A stretch of 13,768 bases of DNA from contig JALUMP010000022.1 of the NCBI GenBank assembly GCA_027039745.1, positions 1 through 13,768 on the forward strand, given 5' to 3'. A program made the translations under genes and the position numbers. This document shows, in pieces, positions 7,851 to 13,768 of this stretch (positions within the stretch are counted from its first letter, which is position 1; each line of letters opens with the position of its first letter). This stretch comes from Candidatus Parcubacteria bacterium (GTDB lineage: Bacteria > Patescibacteriota > Minisyncoccia > Phycocordibacterales > GCA-2747955). The notes beneath the pieces are model-generated. The model saw only the letters and a program-made list of their open reading frames with translations, did no database searches and had not been told where the DNA came from.

Positions 7851-8756
7851 ATGACACCTTATACGCAAATAGAAAAAAATGTAAGGAAAACTTTTTTGTT
7901 AATGAGCAGTTTTTTTCTATTTGTGATTGGAGTTGGATGAGTTATTTCACAACAAATGGGAGAACCAATGATTTTATATTATGCTATTGGATTTTCTTTG
8001 TTTACAAATGTGACATCTTATTTTTTTGCAGATAAAATTGCTCTTTCATCTGCTGGTGCAAAAAAAGCGAATCCTAATTTTGCACAAGATAAACAGATAC
8101 TGCGTTTGGTAGAAAATTTAGCTATTACTGCTGGCTTACCGACTCCAGAAGTGTATATTATTGAAGATGATTCTATTAATGCTTTTGCAACTGGTAGGGG
8201 TCCGAAAAATGCTTCTGTAGCTTTTACTCGAGGTTTGTTAAATAAACTTAATAAACAAGAACAAGAGGGAGTTGCAGCCCACGAGCTGTCTCATATTAAA
8301 AATAGAGATATTCTTTTAATGACTGTAGTGGTTGTTTTGGTTGGATTTATTACTTTGGTGGCTGATGTTTTTATGCGAGGAAATAGGGCTGGGATAAGAG
8401 TGAGGTCAAATAGAAAAAGTGGGGGTGGGATGATTGTTATTATTTTTATTTTATTTATTTTTATTTCAAAAATTTTGGCCAAGTTGTTACAACTTGCTAT
8501 TTCTAGAAAAAGAGAATTTATGGCAGACGCAAGTGGTGTATTACTTACGCGTTTTCCAGAAGGGCTAGCTTCTGCTTTAGAAAAAATTAAAAATCAGAAT
8601 ATACCTTTGAAAAAAGCGAATTCTGCAACAGCTCATATGTTTATATCAAATCCATTTGGACCAGAAAAAAACAATAAGCCAAATTGATTATCTCGATTAT
8701 TTTCTACACATCCTCCTATTGAAGAGAGGATAGAAGCCTTACATAAAATGAGTTAA
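7851..8756 (+). CDS. htpX: HtpX-like membrane zinc metalloprotease (M48)
   Basis: A 301-aa membrane-bound protease that degrades damaged membrane proteins. Two N-terminal membrane helices (about residues 15-32 and 38-56) precede the catalytic domain. The zinc motif is HELSH (H144, E145, H148), with GVAAHELSHIKNRD around it. The third ligand is E222 in SRKREFMADASG, and the family C-terminus FSTHPPIEERI is present. TGA occurs at W30 and at W279 (KPNWLSRLFSTHPP, where HtpX proteins usually have Trp). Standard-code reading would start at residue 36 and lose the last 23 residues. The start is ATG 7851, 5 nt after the 98-aa gene. The 3' end overlaps the convergent FemAB gene by 18 bp. Confidence 0.95.
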
Positions 8757-9749
8757 TTTTTCTTTTAATCACGCTCTTGTAAGATACAATACATAGACTG
8801 GTCAGTTTAAGACTAAATCATAAAAATCATTGTATTTTTTTTTATTACCGCCAAATCTTAATTTGAAATCTGTTATGCCTTGTAGATGAGAATCTTGTTT
8901 ACCAGTAGAGATACCGCCTCAATTAAACTTTGTAAGATTCAACTCTTTCATTTTTATAATACTTTGATATTTTGTAAAAGGATAAGCTCCATTTTTTTTA
9001 CCTTCTTTTGTGCTTGCTCCATATGGGCAAAAGGCTGTATTACCAGAAACTACAAATAAATTATAGCTCAGAATATTTTTTGGATTTTCTATATTATATG
9101 TTTTTGCAAGAAAATTATTTTTTGTTTTAGATAAAAGTGTTATATAGTGTGAAAGATACTTATCTGTATGAGTTGTTTTATTATGACTTTTCATATTTTC
9201 TTTATTGATTGCAATAAAGTTTTCTTTTTCTTTTAAAATATTTTTACCAAAAATAAAATCGGTTTTTAAATTGTTTTTTTGGGCTTTTTTAATATTTCTT
9301 CTAATATCTTTTTTGAAATTATTGTAGATATTTTCTATGTTTGGAGAAATGTCTAATATCATTTCTGCTCTTGGTTGAGAAAAAGAAGTGTGATAAGCAA
9401 AAAGTGGAGTTTTAAAAAAGATATTATTTTTCTCTAATTCTAATCTAATAAAAACAAGATTATTTTGTTTTGCAAAAACTTTTAAGAAAGAAGATATTTC
9501 TTTTAAATCTTTTGTTGTTTGGTTTTTTAGAAAAATTGGACCATGTGGAATATGTGCTATCTTTTTTCCAAAAACAAAAGGTAAAACAACGATCAAAAAA
9601 TAAAAATTTATATTATTATTTTTATTGTAGAAGACAAAAGTATAAGTTTTTCGGTTGTCTATATTTTGTGTTTTAGCAAAAAATGACGTTTGTGCGTAAG
9701 GAATATCTTGGTATTTAAAATCATCTTTTAGGGGTTGTATTTTTAACAT
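8739..9749 (-). CDS. FemAB-family peptidyltransferase (peptidoglycan cross-bridge)
   Basis: A 336-aa protein with tandem GNAT-like folds. FemAB/FemX enzymes transfer amino acids from aminoacyl-tRNA to the side chain of the third stem residue of lipid II or its precursor. Signs are AHIPHGPIF near residue 70, EMILDISPNIENIYNNFKKDIRRNIKKAQ near 130-160, a central helical region, and the C-terminal NWGGISTGK ... GITDFKLRFGGN block. TGA encodes W277 (NWGGIS), W316 and W327. Without recoding the protein would end at residue 276 and lose the conserved C-terminus. The gene ends at TAA 8739-8741, inside the 3' end of htpX. It starts 4 nt after the murE-like stop, so both probably share a transcript. 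The added amino acid cannot be told from sequence. Confidence 0.88.
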
Positions 9750-9753
9750 AATC

Positions 9754-11025
9754 TTATTTTAAAGAAGATACCGCATCCAAAACTTTTTGTTTATCTGATC
9801 AATCTTCTTTTTTTCCATTTGCTCTCATAATGTAAGGTTCAACTCCTTTGGCAAGAATTAGTATAACATCACCTTTTTTAGCTGTTTGTATAGCTTTTTT
9901 TATAGCTTTGGCTCTGTCTATTTCTATCATATATTTCGCATTTTTTGGTAAGCCTTTTTTAATATCTTCTATAATTTCATATGGGTCATCATCATAAGGG
10001 TCTTCATCTGTTAAAATTATTTCTCTACAATATTTTGCAGCTAATTTTGCTTTTTCTGGACGCACTCATTTATCTCTTCCACCACCACAAGAACCAAAAA
10101 CACAAATTAGATTATTGTTATTTTTGTATGTCTGATAAACTGCTTCCATAGAATTTAGAGTATGAGCGTAATCAACGATAACTCTAAAATCTTTATTAAT
10201 TTGAACCTCCTCATTTCTGCCGGGGATATTTTTAAAATCCTGTAGGCTTTTTGCAATGTCTTTTAGTTGTATTCCGATATGTTCACAAAAAGTTATTACA
10301 GAAATAATATTTAAAAAACTAAAGTATCCTGGTAGTGGCGAAGAGAATTTTGTTTTTTTGTATAAAAAACTTACACCATCTGAACTTGTTTTTAAATTGC
10401 TTACTTGATGTTTTCCAATCAAAAATTTATTTTTGATATCAAAATCAATAAATTCATTGCTATATTTGTCTTCTTTGTTAACTATAAGTATTTTGTCTTT
10501 TTTCTTACTTTTCTCTAGAGAGTTTTTGATAATAGAGAGTTTTGCTTGTTTGTAGTTTTCAAACCCACCATGTGATTCTAAATGTTCTAGTGCAATGTTT
10601 GTAAAAATAAAAGCATTTAATTTTATAAAATAATTTCTAAATTGTTTTGCTCCTTCTGAGGTCATTTCTACGATAGTTCAGTCTATTTTTTCTTTTCTAG
10701 CGTCGGAAAGAAATTTTTGTAAGAAAAATCTACCAGGCATGGTTTGTTTGAGTTTATTTTTTTCTAGTTTTTTGCCAATTTTGAAAGAGATGGTTCCGGT
10801 CATTGCTGTAGAATATCCGTTGCTTTCTAAAACGTGATTAAGTATTTCAGAGACAGAAGATTTGCCTTTGGTGCCAGTAATACCAATTATTTGTAGTTTA
10901 TTGCTTGGAAATCAATAAATAATAGCTCCTAGTAATGCCAAGGAAAAATGGTAAAGTGGTTGCAATGTTTTAAAAATTTTTTTAGGAAAGATTTTTTTTA
11001 AGAATCTTAATATTGTTTCTAACAT
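9754..11025 (-). CDS. murE: MurE-like Mur ligase
   Basis: An ATP-dependent ligase of peptidoglycan precursor synthesis, likely adding the third stem residue. The product is 423 aa, shorter than the usual 480-500. The canonical N-terminal UDP-MurNAc domain is replaced by about 45 residues with a hydrophobic helix (residues 27-37). Then come the P-loop GTKGKSS (51-57), a Mur central domain with TNIALEHLESHGG, and the C-terminal domain with GRNEEV, VDYAHTLNSM and FGSCGGGRDKW. At 339-343 it has TDEDP where meso-DAP enzymes carry DNPR, so the substrate may be Lys or another amine. Four TGA codons are W38, W116, W320 and W409. The gene starts at ATG 11025 just behind a -10 box, divergent from the pilin genes. 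The shortened form is what I recall from CPR bacteria. A role other than MurE is possible. Confidence 0.87.
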
Positions 11026-11031
11026 ATTTTT

Positions 11032-11040
11032 ATTTTAGCA
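11032..11040 (-). promoter_or_regulatory. Extended -10 of the murE-femAB unit
   Basis: TGCTAAAAT on the minus strand is an extended -10 (TGn-TAAAAT) ending 6 nt before ATG 11025. This implies transcription starts at the ATG itself. Confidence 0.5.
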
Positions 11041-11079
11041 TGTATTTTTAATGAATAAAAATAATATAATTATTTATGA

Positions 11080-11085
11080 TATAAT
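11080..11085 (+). promoter_or_regulatory. -10 box of the pilin operon
   Basis: A perfect TATAAT 8 nt before ATG 11094. A second TATAAT lies at 11065-11070. The 68-bp gap to murE holds both divergent promoters. No clear -35 is present. Confidence 0.5.
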
Positions 11086-11093
11086 AATTATTA

Positions 11094-11768
11094 ATGTTTA
11101 AGAGTTTTTTTCAGAATAATAAGCCAAATAAAAAAAATGGTTTTACGTTGTTAGAACTTTTGATTGTAGTAGCAATTATGGTTATTATGCTTTCTATATC
11201 TTTATTTAATTATCATAAATTTGGAAAAAACGTAGAGTTAGAAAATGATATTTATACAGTGGCTCTAAGTATTCGTGAGGCTCAAGTATATGGGGTGAAT
11301 AAAGCATCTCGTGAGACTCAAACTATAGAATTCGGAAAAGATTATAGATATGGTATTTATTTTGCAAGAACTTCTAAAAATGTAACTGGTGTAGATGATG
11401 AAAAATTTATAATATATGTCGATGGGCTAAGAGATGATTCTACAATTGAGCCAGATACACAGGGAGAAAGATTTACTGATTTGGGTTCTGATAATTGCAC
11501 AAAAAGTGGAAATGATGAGTGCTATTCTCAGTTGATTTTTAATAAAGGAAATAAAATTAAAAATATTCAAGTGAATAATGCTGGGACTTGGTCAGATGTT
11601 GATTATGTGGATATATCTTTTAAAAGACCAGATCCAGATGCATTTATATATTCCAATCATATTAAATATGGTAGAGCTAGAATTATTGTAGAGGATTCTA
11701 ATGGAGAATATCAAAAATGTGTAGAAATTGGAGCTGCTGGTGATATTTCTATTTTAATTAATTGTTAG
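11094..11768 (+). CDS. Type IV prepilin-like protein, GspH/FimT type
   Basis: A 224-aa minor pilin or pseudopilin. A basic 16-residue leader ends in Gly16, followed by the prepilin peptidase site and helix FTLLELLIVVAIMVIM with Glu at mature position 5 (E21). The globular domain is beta-rich and has four cysteines, suggesting disulfide bonds outside the membrane. The Phe-Asn-Tyr block and SIREAQVYG after the helix are typical of GspH/FimT-like proteins. It contains one TGG Trp and no TGA, so it reads whole in any code, and it ends at TAG. It is the first gene of a four-gene cluster; the next ATG is 4 nt after its stop. Minor pilins prime assembly of type IV pili or secretion pseudopili. The peptidase and ATPase are not in the window. 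Confidence 0.88.
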   Translation: MFKSFFQNNKPNKKNGFTLLELLIVVAIMVIMLSISLFNYHKFGKNVELENDIYTVALSIREAQVYGVNKASRETQTIEFGKDYRYGIYFARTSKNVTGVDDEKFIIYVDGLRDDSTIEPDTQGERFTDLGSDNCTKSGNDECYSQLIFNKGNKIKNIQVNNAGTWSDVDYVDISFKRPDPDAFIYSNHIKYGRARIIVEDSNGEYQKCVEIGAAGDISILINC

Positions 11769-11772
11769 TATT

Positions 11773-12351
11773 ATGATATCTTTTATAAATAATAATAAAA
11801 AAGAAGGTGGAAGAGGTAATGGATTTACTCTGATTGAAATGTTAGTTGCTGTAGCCTTATTTTCAATAATATCTACTATGGCTTTTACTGCTTTGTATTA
11901 TATTATGGATGCAAGCACAAAGACAAAGACTATAAAATTAGTTGTTAATAATTTAAATATGACTTTAGAGTCTATGTCTCGTGAAATAAGAGTTGGGTAT
12001 GATTATACTTGTAATAGGGGAACTGTGCCGATATCTGGTGGGTCTGATTGTGGTTCGGGGGCTTCGATATTGGCTTTCAAAACAAAGGAGGGTAATAATG
12101 CTTATTTTAGATATAATAGTATATCAAAAACGATTGAAAGGAAGGTTTCAGGAAAGGATACTAACGCAGTGTCATTGATTGGAGACGATGTTCAGATTGA
12201 TAAGTTTAAGTTTTATGTTACAGGAACTACGACTGGTAATAGTACTCAACCAAAAGTTTTAATGGTTTTGGAAGGATCTACTAAAAGAAGTGATATTGAT
12301 ACTGTTTTTAATATTCAAACAACGGTATCTCAAAGAAAATTAGCACCATAA
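11773..12351 (+). CDS. Type IV prepilin-like protein, GspJ type
   Basis: A 192-aa prepilin. The 17-residue leader has a basic, Gly-rich end, Gly17 precedes the cleavage site, and the helix FTLIEMLVAVALFSIIST carries Glu at +5 (E22). After the helix, MTLESMSREIRVGYDYTC resembles the GspJ pattern of a long N-terminal helix with an REIR segment. Two Cys in CNRGTVPISGGSDC probably form a disulfide. The rest is beta-rich. It contains no Trp. It ends with two consecutive TAA codons and lies 12 nt before the next gene. The assignment to GspJ rather than another minor pilin is by resemblance only. Confidence 0.85.
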   Translation: MISFINNNKKEGGRGNGFTLIEMLVAVALFSIISTMAFTALYYIMDASTKTKTIKLVVNNLNMTLESMSREIRVGYDYTCNRGTVPISGGSDCGSGASILAFKTKEGNNAYFRYNSISKTIERKVSGKDTNAVSLIGDDVQIDKFKFYVTGTTTGNSTQPKVLMVLEGSTKRSDIDTVFNIQTTVSQRKLAP

Positions 12352-12363
12352 TAAATATTTTAT

Positions 12364-12927
12364 ATGTTAAAAAGAAAAGTAAAAAGAATAATGAAAAATA
12401 GAGGTTTTAGTTTGGTAGAAGCACTTATTGCAATTGCTATATTGATGATCTCTGTTACAGCACCATTAGTTTTAGCAAATAATAGTATTACAGCAGCGGT
12501 GTTATCTCAGCAACAAATTATTGCTTTTTATTTAGCTCAAGATGGAATGGAATGAGTTATTAATAAAAAAACAGGAAATCGATTGGTATTGGGTGGGATT
12601 TTAAATGGTTTAAATAATTGTAGGACTGATATTGGTGGGGGACATGGTTGTTATATAAATACATTAAATGGTAATATTGAGTCATGTAATGTGGGTTGCC
12701 CTAATGGTTTTTTAAGATTCCATCAATCATCTGGTGTTTATGATTACACCACCGGAGCTGGTTCAGAAACATCTCATTTTAAACGGTATATTAAAATTAC
12801 TCCAAAAAAAACAGATCCAATAACTTCGGCTGTGATAGATGCTTCACTTGAGGTAACTGTAGAATGACAAGATATTTTTAATCATCTCCAGGTGTATAAG
12901 TTAAAATCTAATATTTTAAATTGATAG
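12364..12927 (+). CDS. Type IV prepilin-like protein, GspI/PilV type
   Basis: A 187-aa prepilin. The basic leader ends in Gly14, and the helix FSLVEALIAIAILMISV has Glu at +5 (E19). AFYLAQDGMEW follows, the usual segment after the helix in this group. Several cysteines (CRTD..., GHGC, ESCNVGC) suggest disulfides. The region before the end is beta-rich (ITPKKTDP..., VTVEW). TGA encodes W64, W168 and the last residue W187, directly followed by the real stop TAG. Standard-code reading would split the gene into two fragments. An internal ATG at 12391 (MKNRGFSLVEA) gives a shorter, more standard leader and is an equally plausible start. The next gene starts 3 nt after the stop. Confidence 0.85.
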
Positions 12928-12930
12928 TTT

Positions 12931-13470
12931 ATGTTTAATTTTTTAAGAAAAAAAGAAAAAAAATTAGAGTTTAAAAATGGTTTTGTAATATTGATTGCAA
13001 TTGTAATTTCTTCTTTATTGATCTCAATTGGAGTATTTATGGCAAATGTTGCTTACAAAGAGCTTTTGTTGTCTATGTCTGCAAAATCTACCCAAACTGC
13101 TTTTTTCGCAGCAGATACAGCTATTGAATGTGCTTTATATCAAGATTTAAGAGTAGATGAATTTCGTATAAATAATTTAGATAATGATTATCCAACAAAA
13201 ATTCCTTGTAATGATGATGGTTCGGGGACGCATGTTCTTTCTATAATTGATTCAATGTCAAATAGTAACGCAAATGAAGCATATTCATATTTTGAAGGAA
13301 GTTTATCCGATGATTTAAATAATCAAGATAAAAAACCATACGTTATGGTTATGATACATAAGTTTGATATTAATGGTCCCAATGATCATACTGTTATTAA
13401 AGCATGAGGGCACAATCATAAAACACCAGGTCCTGGAATTTCTGAACGTGCGCTTAAGGTTGAATATTAA
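12931..13470 (+). CDS. PilX/GspK-like minor pilin
   Basis: A 179-aa protein. The basic N-terminus is followed by Gly17 and the hydrophobic helix FVILIAIVISSLLISIGVFM, without Glu at +5 (Ile22 instead), as in GspK/PilX tip pseudopilins. KELLLSMSAKSTQTAFFAADTAIECALY matches a CPR pilus-assembly pattern that I recall. One TGA gives W159 (IKAWGHN), after which the C-terminus ISERALKVEY follows. Standard-code reading would stop at residue 158 and drop this conserved end. As last of the four pilin genes it probably caps or initiates the pilus tip. ligA begins 16 nt later. Confidence 0.85.
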
Positions 13471-13486
13471 TTATTTTAGATATTAG

Positions 13487-13768
13487 ATGAACAAAAAACA
13501 GGCTCAAAAAAGACTAAAAGTTTTAAGCAAATCTATAAATTATTATAGATTTTTATATCACGTAAAAAATATTTCAGAAATATCCGAAGAAGCTCTGGAT
13601 TCTTTGAAAGATGAATTAAAAAAGATAGAGGAAAAATATCCAGATTTGATTACCAAAGATAGCCCTTCTCAAAGAGTTGCAGGTACTGTTTTGGAAGAAT
13701 TTAAAAAAGTAAAACATAAAGTTTCTCAATGATCTTTTGATGATGCTTTTTCACAAGAAGATTTGTTA
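13487..13768 (+). CDS. ligA: NAD-dependent DNA ligase LigA, N-terminal part
   Basis: The first 94 codons of LigA, cut by the window end. The Ia domain reads MNKKQAQKRLKVLSKSINYYRFLYHV, with EEALDSLKDELKKIEEKYPDL and SPSQRVAG, a hallmark of the ligase N-terminus. Then comes KHKVSQWSFDDAFSQEDL, the segment leading to the adenylation domain. W82 is TGA (13730-13732). The active-site Lys lies beyond the window. It starts 16 nt after the pilin operon and may be read from it. No Shine-Dalgarno sequence is seen. Confidence 0.9.

Noticed and set aside
8291..8482. Minus-strand reading frame inside htpX.
   Set aside because: Shadow of the htpX catalytic and membrane region; low-complexity composition.
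9470..9676. Plus-strand reading frame inside the FemAB gene.
   Set aside because: Opposite-strand shadow rich in Phe, Leu, Lys and Tyr with no motifs.
11993..12178. Second reading frame within the GspJ-like pilin.
   Set aside because: Out-of-frame shadow of a well-supported prepilin; no start signal.
1..13768. Many genes look broken into two to five fragments, as in pseudogenes or a low-quality assembly.
   Set aside because: Every break is a TGA in the same frame, with no frameshifts and intact motifs on both sides. Recoding explains all of them.
1..13768. UGA=Gly (Gracilibacteria/Absconditabacteria code).
   Set aside because: Conserved glycines use GGN, while TGA falls at Trp positions and TGG is scarce. 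One site (MurE RDK-W-VRP) could be Gly in some homologs, but the others favour Trp.
1..13768. UGA as selenocysteine.
   Set aside because: 31 sites in 13 unrelated, mostly non-redox genes, including structural membrane helices, cannot be selenoprotein sites.
1..13768. A Mollicutes origin, because they use UGA=Trp.
   Set aside because: The window encodes RodA, a MurE-like ligase, FemAB and type IV prepilins, which wall-less Mollicutes lack.
1..13768. CRISPR arrays, transposases, phage or integrase genes.
   Set aside because: No regularly spaced repeats and no such proteins are seen. The only mobile-like trace is the duplicated tRNA 3' end.

Overview
The window is an AT-rich (roughly 30% GC by eye), densely packed bacterial chromosome segment. 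Its main property is that TGA is read as a sense codon, most likely tryptophan. Thirteen genes contain in-frame TGA, 31 codons in all by hand count, against about eight TGG codons. Every gene whose end is visible stops at TAA or TAG. TGA falls where conserved families carry Trp: MscS, RodA, RecJ, HtpX, site-2 protease, FemAB and type IV prepilins. Standard-code translation therefore breaks these intact genes into pieces. Gene content suggests a Patescibacteria (CPR) lineage: a short protein with a Cys-rich DGxxNGxExGxDCGG motif, a CPR-style minor-pilin cluster, small RodA, RecJ and Mur ligase proteins, and few Shine-Dalgarno sites. Mollicutes also use UGA=Trp, but peptidoglycan genes and type IV pilins argue against them. 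Gracilibacteria and Absconditabacteria use UGA=Gly, which fits these positions poorly.

Layout. 1-1329 (+): glyA, ending at a strong bidirectional hairpin shared with a convergent MscS channel gene (1417-2469, -). 2564-2636 (+): tRNA-Pro(UGG) and its terminator, then a roughly 140-nt foldable stretch holding tRNA-Pro-like fragments and an exact 18-bp copy of the tRNA 3' end. 2877-6542 (+): an operon-like run of a membrane-anchored Cys-rich protein, rodA and recJ. 6539-7165 (-): a site-2 (M50) protease whose stop codon overlaps that of recJ. 7225-7473 (+): rpmB, divergent from the protease with overlapping -10 boxes. 7549-8756 (+): a 98-aa membrane/coiled-coil protein and htpX. 8739-11025 (-): murE-like ligase followed by a FemAB-family gene. 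11094-13470 (+): four type IV prepilin-like genes. 13487-end (+): start of ligA, cut by the window edge.

How the genes fit together. Much of the window concerns the cell envelope. RodA polymerises glycan, the MurE-like ligase builds the stem peptide and the FemAB protein probably adds a cross-bridge residue. MscS, HtpX and M50 protect or process membranes, and the prepilins would form or prime a surface pilus. RecJ and LigA belong to DNA repair and replication, GlyA to one-carbon metabolism and L28 to the ribosome. Several first genes of transcription units have a -10-like box only 6-9 nt before the ATG, which would give leaderless mRNAs.
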